From Atriophallophorus winterbourni (taxonomy: Eukaryota; Platyhelminthes; Trematoda; Plagiorchiida; Microphallidae), in assembly GCA_013407085.1 (NCBI GenBank), contig JACCGJ010010799.1, positions 169,475 through 233,474 of the forward strand: 64,000 nucleotides of DNA, read 5' to 3'. Positions 24,236-37,600 of the stretch are shown here, piece by piece. A program made the position numbers and the translations under genes. How positions within the stretch are numbered: the first letter of the stretch is position 1; each line of letters starts with the position of its first letter. The notes below the pieces were generated by a model, which searched no databases, was not told the DNA's origin, and was given only the letters and a program-made list of their open reading frames with translations.

Positions 24236-25865
24236 TATCGGTAAGGTCAAATAATTGGTGGTGGGTTGACCACTACTTAATCATGTCTCCTGTCCTGACT
24301 ATCACCCTTGGTCTGACGAAGCTTCTGTGTCAGAACTGAAACGTTACCCAAAAACTACTCTAACCTAATGCACTCAAATTTTTTGCGAGATGATTGTTAG
24401 TTTTATAGTAAGCTCCTTTTTCACGAATGTTGATATTACAAGCGCTTTAAAATTTGCGAGGAAGTCACTCAACTGTGAAATGACCTTGATGGATCGCACA
24501 ACGTGAGTGTACAAAAAATCATCAACATTGTATCAATTTGTCTAAATATGAACCACTTCTTATTTAATGGACAGATATAGTAGCAAAACGATGGTTTATC
24601 GCTGGGCTGACCTATTTCCCCAGTGCTGACGAATATGATCATGGAGCACTTCGAAGAGAAAGCTTTGAGAAACAAAGCGTTAAAACCAAAGATATGGTGG
24701 CGCTTGGCCGACGATACTTTTGTCATCATAAAGCGAAACAGAATATATGCATTTCATAGTTATCTCAATAATTTGAATACGAAAATCCAGGTCACAAATG
24801 AAACGGAGGCCATGGAAGGGACAATTCCGTTCTTGGACTGTCTCGCGCAAAATGACAACGACAAGATAACAACAACTGTATTTCGTAAGCATATCGACAA
24901 TGATGCCATTTTGTGATTCACGTCTAAAAGGGTATTTAGGTCCGTAGCAAAATCGCTATTCTACAAGTTTGACGGACTCATCAGCGATGAGTCATGAATA
25001 AGTCAGTCGCCGACTTACATATCATTGTTACCCCGAGACCTCAATTTAGCGCCAATAGTACCAAGTTAAACATCCACAAACGAAAACAGAAAAAATTTGG
25101 CGAGCTACTTCATCGCTACCGTATGTCAATAGCCCTTTCGAAAGAATAAGTCGAATCTTGAATAACGCAGGTATTATAGTAACATATAAGGGAGGTAGAA
25201 ATTTGCGCTCCATACTAATGCATCTCAAAGATGAAACTCCTTTAGGTTGTGCGACAAAATGCATCTACAGAATCAAATGCAAGGGTTGCACGTGTGTTTA
25301 GATTTGGCACACCTCTAGAGAACTTTGCACAAGGATAAACGAACATATGAAACGAGTGGGAAAGCAACCCCGCAATCCCAGTGAATATCAATCACTGATT
25401 TGGGGTTCTGTCCTAGCTGAACATGTGCTAGACACTGGTTAAAGCGTAGATCTTGATAACTTGGAAGTAATAATACGGGTGTGAAATCTTACAAGGAAAG
25501 ACTTTCCGCCGATGCATTTGAATTAACAAAGGCTGGGGCGAATGCGGTGAACAAGGTGGTTGGGGCAGATATCTCAGCAATCTGGCTGTCAGATCTGCAG
25601 CGGATAAGGATTATCGTGCATAACACCTAATTTGCACATGGGTCGGCGCACGTGCACACTAAATTAACAATTTAGAGATCAACACAGCATTTATGTGGTG
25701 ACCAATTGTCTTGATCTCCCTGTCTAGCTTAGAGAACTCAGGGTTTGGTTAAGAATATGCCATTTAAATCTGAATACCGTTCGTACCAACACCCTTGGTC
25801 TGACGAAGGTTCTGTGTTTAGAAGCGAAACGCTACAAAACTTGCTATAACCGATTCATTGCAAAA
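24236..25865 (+). mobile_element. Penelope-like element, decayed, with terminal repeats
   Basis: Flanked by similar ~130-bp segments (24,236-24,370 and ~25,680-25,865) that share CCTTGGTCTGACGAAG and a GAAACG block, as the pseudo-LTRs of Penelope-like elements do. Between them lie an RT remnant (SSFFTNVDITSALKFARKSL near 24,415; RLADDTFVI near 24,705) and a GIY-YIG-end remnant (IYRIKCKGC near 25,265; NEHMKRVGKQPRNPSEYQS; final DISAIWLS-like text ~25,570). Stops are numerous. Confidence 0.82.
24623..24916 (+). pseudogene. Penelope-like RT fragment with intact ADD box
   Basis: 97 codons: NMIMEHFEEKALRNKALKP, then WWRLADDTFVIIKRN, then TIPFLDCLAQNDNDKI and VFRKH, corresponding to RT motifs 5-7. 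Unlike the copy at 19,700, the LADD box keeps both Asp residues, but flanking frames are destroyed. Confidence 0.82.
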
Positions 25866-25869
25866 CTTT

Positions 25870-26570
25870 ATTTTCATAATTATGGACTCCCGATCGGTCT
25901 CGATTATTTTCAAACACCAAAAGACACGACGATTGCTATCATTTCAGCAAGAGTTCTAGCTCTTAATTTAATCCAGATGGATTACAAAACATCCTGCTGA
26001 TGCAATGCCAACTCAACGAACATATAATATCAATTAACGTGTGTATTTTTGGATCGATGACGCGGATGTTTGATAGTAGGCCGATGTCCGTCAGCTTACC
26101 CTGACTGGCACAACATAAGAATTTCCGTTTCCTCTAACCTATACATTGCAGAGGGACGATCAGCATAGAAAACCAACGTTTTTATGCATCGGACTTTATC
26201 GCTTTCCATAATTACTGTTGCAACGTGCCAGCTCGTAATATTACCTCATTTCCCATATGTTAGTTTAATCGTTTCGGATAAGCTCTCGCTAGACAATGAC
26301 ATTGAAAAATTAATTGGTAGAGCAGCTGCAAATGTCGCGTTTATAATTTCGTAGCTTCAGCGATCGAAAATACGAGATTGTTCTCACATTCTCAAAATTG
26401 TTTTCAACATTAACTTGGCTAACTCTGTAATGACTTGTTCATTGAAATTTGTCGTCAATAGGAAGTGCTTGTCTCAATGTCAACTGATATTTCACCCGAA
26501 TGATGTGATCTGTAGAAACTTGCTGCGCTTTTGCGGAGACGATACTTCATACCAGGTTTGTAGATAATAA
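25870..26570. other. No gene seen
   Basis: AT-rich spacer between the Penelope-like remnant and an (AT)n tract; no supportable feature. Confidence 0.45.
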
Positions 26571-26587
26571 CATTGTAAGAGAAAACA

Positions 26588-26604
26588 TATATAATAGATA
26601 TATA

Positions 26605-26635
<31 letters not shown>

Positions 26636-26636
26636 G
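26588..26636. repeat. (TA)n microsatellite
   Basis: Interrupted TATATAATATATATAA tract ending in a pure (TA)n run before GGCCCGGC. Confidence 0.9.
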
Positions 26637-26770
26637 GCCCGGCTGGAAGGGCATCTATAATGTTATATATAACATAATATATTAGGTTACACATGATAGA
26701 TTTGAATGAGCTATTGTACCGATGAACTCCGCCAAGGACGGTCCCAAGCCCGTCTGAGAAAGGAGGAGGG

Positions 26771-27090
26771 TTGGGCTTAGGGCTAGCAACCATATCCCGT
26801 GAAACCTACATTGCTACGGAAACGATGACAACAGATCCGTGGTTCGGTCATGTCTGCAAGATGAATCCCAGTTCGCATACGAAGGTAGCCATGCACTGGC
26901 ATCCGCAAGGTAAACGAAAAAGGGGACGGCCCAAGGAAACTTGGCGCGGAACTTTGGAACGCAAACTACATGCACAGGATTCACGGTGCAGACGGCAACG
27001 GAAGCAGCGACAGACAGGATCCATTGGCGTGAATTTGTTTTTGCCTCTTGTGCCACCCAGCACGGAGAGGACTGAATGACTGAATGAATT
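26771..27090 (+). pseudogene. RTE-like LINE, ORF2 C-terminus and 3' tail
   Basis: The translation has WFGHVCKMNPSSHTKVAMHW and PQGKRKRGRPKETWRGTLER, the conserved C-terminal signature of RTE-clade ORF2 proteins (W.GHv.RM...R.A..W.p.GkRkrGRPk.TWrr). After a frame shift the text becomes LVPPSTERTE, and the DNA ends in TGAATGACTGAATGAATTG, the short tandem tail usual for RTE. Everything upstream (endonuclease, RT core) is missing, so this is a strongly 5'-truncated insertion. Confidence 0.88.
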
Positions 27091-27099
27091 GTACCGATG

Positions 27100-28420
27100 A
27101 AAGGCCTTTGTATATATTTCTGTCCGGTTAATGGGAGGATATGGTGCCATTCTCTATTCATGTGACCGATTCAGCTTCTTACGAGCAGACGTAGTGCATC
27201 TTGCAAAGCGAATTAATAAAGTTTCTTGATTGAATTGTTATCACGTGATTCCGTTTCAGCTTATAATGCTCAGAGAAGGACAAGTCTCTTGTAACCACTC
27301 ATTGAAAAAAGAGCTTCATTTCGTATAAAAAATGTCAGAAACGAACATCAGGCTGAAGATATACATGCATATAAGAGTTTTTTTTATTAACGTGGTTTTT
27401 ACATCTTCTGTTAGTGTGTGGACAAATGTGATATAACATTTTTATGGCAATCTTACCGAATTCAATGCCCTATAAGTTGAAACTTTAGAGAAATGGGATT
27501 GATTGTTGTGTTGAATCTGACAGCAACTTGAAATGGTGACCATGTGAAATCAACGAATTTGTGACCGCTAAAGTTAGTTCATGCAATATGGGAAGTCGGG
27601 TCATGGATTTTGGACCCTCGTTATTTATTAATTTTAAATTTTCTTTGTAAGTAACCATTGAGTTTGACCAATCGGATGCTGCCCTGAGGCAATCCACACT
27701 TTAATCCATTTGTAACACAAATCAAATTACGTCCAATAAAGCTTTGTTGGTTCCAGAAACGTTTGTATGGACTAAAGCTTTTTGGTAATGAAATTTCTCT
27801 CTCCTCAATTTATCGTGCAGAATAATGTTGTTATTTGATAATGTGGGGCGGAATTTTTTCAGGAAAGTTACACGCGACCGACGTTGCTTATGGTTATCGC
27901 GAGATAATGGTCGGGAAGTTAAAAATTTGTTCATTTTTCCTTCGTAGTGTTGAAAATCGTATAGAAATTTTTTTCCGTTAATCAATGGTTCCTCAAATCT
28001 TTGATAATATCAACGAAACACTTACGCGCATATATCGTTATCCTTTCGTCGATGAACGGATTATGTATTCATTTACTAATCTTATCAATTCTACGTAATA
28101 ACGACCATTGTCTTTTTATCGAAATTTGCAGCTAATACTTTGATCATCAACGATTACTTATTTATTCATGTGCATCAATTTTACCTTGACCTCAGTTGCA
28201 CGTCTGAAAAACAAATTCCATTTCACAAAGTAAATCACAACAACAAAATGGTCATATATGATTTCTCCGCATTTATTTTTGGACTCATATCGATCAAGCA
28301 AATTCCAACGCAATTTAGGTCAAATCAAGAAAACCACATCAAATGATTGGCTGAAACAAAGCGTTTTGAAAGTTTTAACCGTACGCTTGCATTTCAACAG
28401 TATTCTGTGAGATATTTTCC
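27100..28420. other. Upstream region of the GIPC gene, no clear gene
   Basis: Two adjacent open frames on the minus strand (27,485-27,697 and 27,722-27,985) encode lysine- and leucine-rich peptides in the same orientation, without a recognisable domain. They may be a remnant of an unknown sequence. No convincing promoter of the downstream gene could be assigned; a 5' exon may lie here or outside the window. Confidence 0.4.
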
Positions 28421-28440
28421 AGTTAACAGCTTGCCAAACG

Positions 28441-28623
28441 ATGCAACCATGCTATCTCACTCCGGTTGGAGGTAACTTTCAGACATATTTCGTGCAGCAA
28501 GGACCACAAATTTTTCAGTGTCAACTTGCCCATGGCAGTCACACGATTATGATTCATGGGTTCAAAAGTATTAAGCAACTGTACAAAAAGATTGCCGAAG
28601 GTTTTGGTATAAAAGAGTCTGAG
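28441..28623 (+). CDS. gipc: GIPC exon 1 (GH1 start)
   Basis: 61 codons from ATG 28,441 to donor GAG|gtacgt (28,624), ending in phase 0. Residues ~28-57 (QLAHGSHTIMIHGF, then KQLYKKIAEGFGI) align with the QLAHGSPTG.I.GFtnvkELY.KIAE.F segment of GIPC proteins. The frame is also open 18 nt upstream to an AG (28,421-28,422, after TATTTTCC). It could therefore be an internal exon with more N-terminal sequence elsewhere; the ATG is chosen because the family N-terminus is short and variable. Confidence 0.88.
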
Positions 28624-31600
28624 GTACGTAATCGTTCTCTCTGCAAGTTTCTAGACCGCATGAGATATAAGATGCTATAAGATTGGGAACTACTGCCTTA
28701 CAATAATAAAAATAAACTTAGATATTTTATTATATATTGTTGTGAAATAATACACGAAATAACACTTGAAAACATTAATCGTAAAACATAATTAACGACT
28801 TATACATTGCTAAATATTATTATGTAAATATGTACTTCTTCCTTTTATAAGCAAAGCAAAAGAACATCGCTGTATTCAACGAATCATATGTCGCATATGC
28901 AGACGTGCTTTCGAAAGCTGGTCTACCGAACATGCTGACTCTAACACGACTGAGCTGCATAAGCTGGCTGGTTGTTGTGTACAGAATTGTAATTATTAGT
29001 ATTCGAAAGATATAATTTATGGAAAGTTGAAATCGGGAATTCAATGTTTGTAGTGACGGGAATTGTGGTACTATTACGCTTGCAATAAAATTTTGAAAGG
29101 TCTTGGCACTGGAAAAATCTTGCGATTGACGACTCACTCTACAAGCCCGTTGTAAAGCGTGATGTCCCAGGTTAGCCATTATATGCTGCTGAACGTCGAT
29201 CACACCACAAGCTTGTAAATGCAACTGATCGGTGAAGTATTCTATGTACTTGTTAGCACTCCGGAAACGAATCAGACGCTGTAGGCATTTGATACACTGT
29301 GCATCCAAATTCGAGATCGAACAAAGGAGTCCACTAGCAACAGCATATGTACTCTGCTAGAACCATTACACAATCATCCGATCCAACAACGTAATGAATC
29401 AATTTATTAGCACATTTAACCTGCAGAATTTATATGAGAAGCCATTTGCGATATGCAACCGAAAACAGCAATAATTTTGAAATCAGTTTCGGATATGATT
29501 ACATCAATATTTGTTACATTAAAAATTTATTGCATTACCAATTGTATGGAACTTTATGCACGTTAGTTCATTAATTAGCTGGAACTTTTCACTGGATATA
29601 ATAGTTGCCCGTTGAAAGAACAATTTCGAAAATATGCTACACATTCTTGTCGCTTTGGTTACATATATTGTGATCTTGCTACTCCTGCAAATTGGTTTCA
29701 TTTTCGCCGAATACGGAACAGAGTGACCGCCTTCGTTCGGCAGGACAAACAACAGTACCAGCAACGCATTGTAGAAAGAATGGATCATAATCCAAAGCTT
29801 TTAAAACCATGTGGTTTCCAATCATTAAAAAATCAAAGAATGACTGTTACATTTCAAGTGACAGTGGATGCTCTAAAGCGTTCTGCCCAAAACAGCAATT
29901 ATTGCATCATGGTTTATCAAGCTCAATAGAACCTCTGACTGAAACATTAGTTTTACAAATTAGATTTGAACGACACCTTCGGCGACTAAATAGGATAAAA
30001 TCCCCGGGTGCGGAGAACTTTACCCCAGCTATTATTCGCGCATGTTGTACACAGCTTCAAAACAGTCAAGCGGAATTTTTGTTGGGAAACTTAGCGAAGG
30101 ATGCGGTCCGTCAATATGCGAAGCTGTTGTGATAACACCAATTTACAAGGGTAGCTGTCATTCCGATGTAGCACATTACAGGCTTGCTACACTCCTCCCC
30201 TTCATCTCGAAAATTATGGAGCAGATCCTAACTGAGCCTATAGTGAATTGCCTAAAAACTAAAGGAATTTTATCAGCAGCGCAACATTGGTTTCGCGGAA
30301 ACAGATCTTGTCTGTCAAATTTACTCATCGCTCGGGATGATTGAGCAACGTCTCTTGACCTGGGATACCCAGTTCATGCCCGATATATTGATGTATCTTA
30401 AGCATTCGATAAGGTCAACCACAGACTCATTCTGCCAAATCTAGTGTAATATCCTATAACAGGAAACTTCTTATCGTGGTTAATGGATTATATGACAGAT
30501 CGGAAATTGCGAGACACTTGACGGCGTTCAATCAAAAGCCATCAATGTCCATAGCGGCATACCTCAATGTTTAGTGCTCGGGCGTATCATTTTCTTGTTA
30601 TACGTAAATTATTTTACGATGATAGTGCGATGGAATGTGGTTCTTTTTTGATAATGCTGAAATAAAAACATGGAAGCAAATCCGATACATTAAAGATTGT
30701 TTGATGCTGCAAGTGGATTTGAATGCTATTTATCAATGGTCTCAATTAAATCCGATTCGTTTGAATATAAGTAAATGTAAAATGTTACATCTTTGCCGGC
30801 AGTGCAAGCATACATATAATGTTGGTCATGAAAAATTAACTTGGAGCAGCGCTGAGAATGAATCACGGTATCTGGATTACCAATAACCTGAAACCGAATA
30901 GTGATTGTTAGAAAGTCTTCAGCAGATAGAGCTGTATCTTGGGAAGTTTGAGGAAAATATTTAGGTTGTTTTCTCCCTAGGCGCACACCGCTTTATAAAT
31001 ACTGATATCCATCCAAAATAAAATGCTCGTATTCAAGTTGTCTCGTTATACGGCAATCAAGACTCGATTGTAACGTCATTTCTACTCAGTACGTATTTGC
31101 TTTCTGTGGAATTCACTATCACAGGATATTGTGAACGCTCCTACGATCATTAATTTCAAATCAAAACTGGATGCTTATATCAAAGAGCACTCCACTATCG
31201 GGCCTGTATATTCACCGAATATGAACTCACACAAACTAAACACCTCAATAGAATTTTGATTGCATCATACGTATTTTTTATAGTTGTCATCCAATGATAC
31301 AATTAGAGAGATTGATTTGATCACCATAAAATGTTGATTCTTGATTCCGTATATTTCTAGTTTGTTCTTAGCTAACAATTTATTTTATAGTTGACAACGT
31401 TAAAACTTCATTATTTAATTAAAAAATGTTATTTATTTAACATTACTGGGTATTAAAATTTACGTAAACTTTTATCAGATTTTGTTTTCTTAATAGTAGA
31501 ATTGTCGGATTAAAAGCCTTAGGATTATATGTGCTTTTATATAAAGTATTCAATATGAACAGCTTTATCAACCAAATAGGATAGTCTAAAAGCCCCACAA

Positions 31601-34600
31601 CTGGTTTCGTGCTGCTTGGAGTCATCAGTTAAGGACAGTAGGATAAGGATCAGCTTGATATTGTAACAATGGGAGAATGGTAAACAAGTTGCGCTTGTAC
31701 GCCACTGTTGGACAGAGTTTCCACGAACAACCTGTTTAATCATATGTGTGCCAAATCACAGGCACAATTGTTTGAGCTCATGGTCATCAACGGAAATATT
31801 CATTTGCTTAAATTTCCCTCAAACAAAATCCAGGACCGCTTTCGTTCCGTTGGTAACAGTTTGCTCAGAATGCGAATGACATGAGTGTGAGGGGAATGCA
31901 TTCGAATGAACATTTTCGTTCAACTTCTTGGGTTAACGCATCTACTTGCTGTGTGCTTCACAAGGCTGGTCTTGTTAAAGTCACCCAAAAGCGACAGACA
32001 AATTCACGCTTTCTTTACAGTTCTTCGCTGCTTCAAGATATGTGGATCCTTATGGTACTGTCACCATCAGATGAGTGCAAAGTGTTGGTTACCTCCCGTG
32101 ATGTGTGTTTATGTGATCGAAATGCATGCAAAGAGGATGATTTTCAAAGACCATGAGCTCAATCTGATATACGTATGTTTGAACAGGTTAGTACACTCAA
32201 CCTAACGCAAAAGTGGCTTACAAGTTCACGTTTTCTTCAAAATTAATTGGTACCTCTAATTTTAGTGCAAAATAAATGGTTTTCAAACGATGATATAATC
32301 GTCTAATTTCAGATTATGTATTGCACACGTAACACGAATGAAATTGACATGAATCACCTTTTGAGTAGTGATTTGAGCGCTAGTGATAGCATCTTCGCTC
32401 ACATTCGTGGTGTCCAAAAGCAAATTAACATACAACGAGAGGGAGATTCCTTCGGGGTCGGTTTGAAGGATTTGGGATGCGGAATTGTGTTTATCAATCG
32501 AATGGAAGTTCTTGGAACATTCAAAAACGCTTCAAACGTTTCTCATGGTCTAGTTGCAATTGGCGATCAGATTGAATTCATCAACGGGAAGTCTTTCCAA
32601 GGTTCTACCACAAATGATGTGCTAGGATTTCTTCATAGCATACCTGTTGGAGGATTCGCACTGCTAACTCTACGCTCTCCATACAAGTCAATTATTGGTA
32701 AGTGTGAATGTATTGACATTGTTAACTTTGTATTCTATATTTTACATAAATGGGGTCATCGTCCTTTAACTTGTAGTTGACATCGCTACGTAAGGACATT
32801 GTTTCGCAAGAATGATTACAGAGTATAACGCAATCTAAAACACATATTTTCACGATTATGTAATGAATAGTTTTCTGTGTCCGATCGATTAGACATTGCC
32901 ATGAAAATGAAATTTGAATATCATCTGTTAGAGCGGATTTTGGGCTGCGTTTCGCCTCTGTCACAGAAAAATAGTTAGAACATGGAGCATAATTAAATTG
33001 CACTAAATCACACAACCTCGAATTAGTCTTACCTCGTTCGTCAAGGTACGAAATAAACACGGGATCGAATAGCATTATTTCGCAGATCAAGATCAATTGG
33101 CTCTAACGAATATGGGCACTAGTTTAATTGAATCATTCTCAATCCCATTGTAATCTACTAATTTAGGTGACTTTTCCGACACTAAATTTCATTATGATTT
33201 GAAAAAGGGCTATACTATTCCGATTATGCAATATGAATACTTTATTCAAAAATTTTTTATTATTTTTGAATCCATAAAATTGATTCCCTTATCGCAAACA
33301 GCAGTTTGGAATAAAATAATGGTTTTATTTGTGTGAAGTGGTGAAGTTTATCAACTTGTTTTTTTTCTGAATTCATTTTTCTATGGTGATTCATGCTTGA
33401 CATTTGAAGATTCCAGATTTTTGGTTGAGTAAGCATTCAATTATACAATAACGCCAGGTTTTACGTATAGATACACGTTAACAAAACGATTTGTTCCATA
33501 TGAGTGAGCTAACTTGTTACAGGCTGGTGGGAAATGCCAGGGTTATCTCACATCTAGCCTTCATTTTTCAAATTGAATATATCTAAACAATTGGAGATAA
33601 CCAAACTGGTAAATAAGATATTCACAACAAAGCACACAGCGATTAATTATACCTGTGACATTTCCGCCTGGGGTGTGATGTTTCCAGCATGTAACAGTGA
33701 CCTCGGATAATGCGAGTATTTTGTATTTGGTACAATTAATTCATGACCCCGAAACAATTCTAAATTTTTATAAAAGAGCAAAAATTCACCTTTCTTTTGG
33801 TGAAGGAGTCTTCAGATCCATTTGTCCGAAGAGCTCAACACATGGCATAGTGTTAAATCTATCTTAAAGCTTAATATGTTGATGATATAAAGGAGCTAGA
33901 CGCAAAATATGTTTCTGGACCATGATGTCCGGGTTTAGGAAGTGTAGTCTAATTATTAGATGACGTACTCCCAGTTCGATCGCACCAACACCTTGCAAAA
34001 TGATGATCACTTTCTACGTGTTAACACTGTAAATTTGATTCGTCATTATCATTTTCATATCTGTCTCAGTTGTGGTATGCTCACATACACACAAAACAGA
34101 TTTTCATAATGTGATTTCACCGTCCTATAAATCAATGTCAATTCTCGTACCGAGCAACAGCCAAATTTATACATCTGTCATGGATATGCATGCAACTAGG
34201 GTTCGTACGACGAATTATGATGTTTGTTTACAAATGACTAACTATTTGTTACAGTTGAATGAAACTAAGATTACAATCTTAACCTGATGAAGGCAAACAG
34301 CAGGACACCCTCTGCGGATTTTGAGTGCTGGGAGTGTGATCACCACAAGACATTGGTTATGTTGAACGTCTCTAGCGCTTGACCAATAATCACTCTGTGA
34401 TTCTTTATTTAAACATCGTGGTTTGTCAACGAATTTCGTCAGTGTTTCGCGTTGCTGGTATACAGTACCTTGCCGCGCAGCAGGGCTATTAGTAAAAGCG
34501 GGTCCTCACTACTACGCCTGTTACTAAGTTCAACAACTTATGATGGAAAAGCAAATAGCTTGAAGATACCGTAGGATATACATTTATATATTTAGTTTCA

Positions 34601-37600
34601 GGAGGATTTTGAGAGAGAGTAAGATGATTCCAAATTCGACATGTAGTGGAGATATGTCAGACGGAGATGTATGTTTCGGCAAATTCTTCATCCCAGTGAC
34701 AATATAAAAACGGAATCACTCTTGAACAAATAGGCACATTTTTATGTATTTCCGTCAATCACATCCAAATACACGTTTCGTGATGTTTACACTCAGCAGG
34801 TAGGGGCAGTAGAAGAAGAAGAAATTGGTTTTATTCATATAAACGAATTTTCAGCAGTTACAAAAATTTCACCAAATAATTTAAAACAAATTGGCCGACA
34901 GGTCCGGACATCAATTTGTCGAATGAACGATGTTTCTTTTCCGTCTTGATTGATTATTTCCACATGTGTTCCAGTTTATTAACAAATGGTGTAACCAATC
35001 GTTTTGAGACAAAATTGTCACGACTATTCCCGGTATCTCGTAATTCGTTCAAAATTGCGCGTCGAAAATTGGCCTCATTTGATACGAAAATTGATGCATT
35101 TTGCCCACAGCTAGCGTTGACATTTAACGAAAAATGTTGAAAATCCTGCGGAGAAATTAATTATATGCACGGCCGATTTGAAGGCCGCCGCAGTAGGATC
35201 ATATCGCATGCGCTTGAGAAAGTGGAAGAATGGTAATCTAGTTGCGCTTGTATGCCATTGTTGGGTCAGGTTTGGTACGACCAAGCCGTTCAATCACATG
35301 AGCCCACACTCATGTGGACAGGGTTTGAACCCATGACTATGAACAAACAAGCACATTTTCATGTATTTCCATCACACACACACGACGACAGGCTTCGTGA
35401 TACATGCACTCATCTGGTAAGGACATTGAAATCATGATTTGCTTGTCGTTGCCATGAGATTTCGTATCATTAATTTGAATATCATTTCAACTAATGTCGA
35501 CCTGGCGGTAAAGTGTTATAGAGAAAACATAAACGGATTGAATGGAAGTTTCGGATACATTGAAGTCGAAAAGGTGAAAGGTGAGATAATGGCTGTGTGT
35601 GGAGGGGGGCCTTCTGAATCATTTTTCAATAATTGGCAGCGGGAGTGCGACACCGTATGGATTATTCGGTATATCAGAATTAGGTCATATCTTGTGCTCC
35701 TCGATATAGCACGATCGGAGTATAATCAGTCGCTGCTGAAGTGGTAGAATAAGCAATCCGTTGATCATTTTAGTAACCTTATGTTTAATCGTTTCGGTTA
35801 GCGTGAAATCTTCCTTTAATCATTGTGTCAAAGACTGTGTATGTATACACGAAGTACGTTTTGCAATGATTAATATGGAAAAACTTCTAAAACTTCGTTT
35901 GAGTGAAACGATTATGCTGTATACACGGAGGATTACTCTCTTTCACAGAGCTCACAACACTGGGCTGCACTCAGAAGGACGACATCAATTGCAGGCTGCT
36001 GATAATAGTATCTGATACAACCCGACTCGCAGACGATGCATTGCAGAACGCCGTACAGAAGAACCGTAATCGAAATCTGATAAAACTCATTATATTACTA
36101 AAATTGTTATAAATTAATTTGGATATTTGAGTTCGGTAAAATGATATTTAAAGATGAATTAAACATTAATTTTTTACGTTGTAACAATGTGATAAATAAA
36201 CTCAAATGCTAATGATTGCTGAGTTTAAAAAAAATTTAAATAAGTAATATTGGTAAATCATTAATTGAAAAGTGCATTAGGCGTCGTTAGTGTGCATGCA
36301 AATGCATGCAAATATATGTGTTTTTACGTTAATGTGCCTTATAATAACACCATTTTCTCACTTCTATTACAGTGCAACAGCCGCAATCGATGTTCGCACA
36401 AGCCCAACCGTGTAAGTTAACAAATTTTTCTATGAAAAAATATTGATCGCGAGTCCACCCTTCCTAATTTTCTCGTTAGAAATACAAGCTCGTCAATTCG
36501 ATATTGAGCATTTGTGTATTGCAGATTAGTAAAACACATTAATATAATGATGAATATACGTGATGTTCAATGTGAACAGAGGAAAATATCCTCATTTACA
36601 TTCGTAGCAATCACACACACAGCGACCGCTTCAGTTTTGTTAAAACGTATAAGGTATAAATACTAAGATCAAGATACGCAAGCCTTTATGACGTTGACAT
36701 CTAAGCTCATTTCCGGTTACTTATCACTCTAATATGATGTGTTTGTCTTTACGCGATGGAAATGCATGCAATTTTGGAATTAGTTCACACACATAGGTTA
36801 ATTCCCATTTAGATGTATGTGTGAACACGTGATTGAAATGGTTTCTCGTACCATTATCATCCAAATAAGATTACTCTATCATTTCTTGTTTATCGTTTAT
36901 ACACTGTTTCAATAATTGCATATCGTGAGTTACTGTATAAACCTGATGACTGCGAAGATCGGGAAATCAGTTGAAGAGTGTGTTTGATTAAAATGGATAG
37001 AAATGACGATTATTTTAAACCCTATGTATTTGTCCCCATCTGGATATGTGTTAGCAAGTGTGATTGAACAGGTCGGTCTTTACTAGGAATAATCTTTAGT
37101 AGTTATAACGTCAATTCAGAAATCGTATTATTCACACGAAACATTTTCAGTGCCTCCCCCGCAGATGCAAGGATTCACGCAGCCCCAAGCGAGTAAGTCT
37201 TATATTTGGAAAGGAAATAAATTGACGCAGGTGATACCAAATAACCAATTTCAACCGGATTTGGTCGTAGATATTTCGATACTGAATTCCAATTTCAAAA
37301 ACTGTTCAGAAGTAATCTTTCAGACTTTAAATTTGTTTGCTCTGTGTCTGCGTGACCATTTGGTGGATTCTTACTCTCAAAATGATGTGATCGAATTGAG
37401 TATTTTTCCTCGGATATTCTAATAATCGCAGTTCATGTGCGGCCTGAGATTATTAATAATTTGTTTACCAGTTGCGCATGTATGCCACTGTTTCGTAAGG
37501 TTTGGTACGACCAACCTGTTCAATCACATGAGACCACACACATGTAGACATATTTTAAATCCATGACCATGAACAAAAAATTTCAATTGCTATCATTTCT

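Larger units (their letters stand above)
28624..32312 (+). other. GIPC intron 1
   Basis: 3.7-kb intron bounded by gtacgt and TCTAATTTCAG. It contains an antisense open frame (28,820-29,353), a broken CR1-like copy (29,560-31,346) and two SINE-like repeats (31,590-31,760; 32,030-32,150). Confidence 0.8.
32698..36372 (+). other. GIPC intron 2
   Basis: 3.7-kb AT-rich intron. It includes SINE-like repeats (34,284-34,440 and 35,220-35,430) and a 102-codon open frame (35,439-35,747) discussed separately. No other exon with convincing splice sites and phase was found. Confidence 0.6.

Noticed and set aside
27485..27985. Two minus-strand frames upstream of GIPC as a possible gene
   Set aside because: A stop separates them, no domain is recognised and no splice sites fit. 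Noted only as an unknown remnant.
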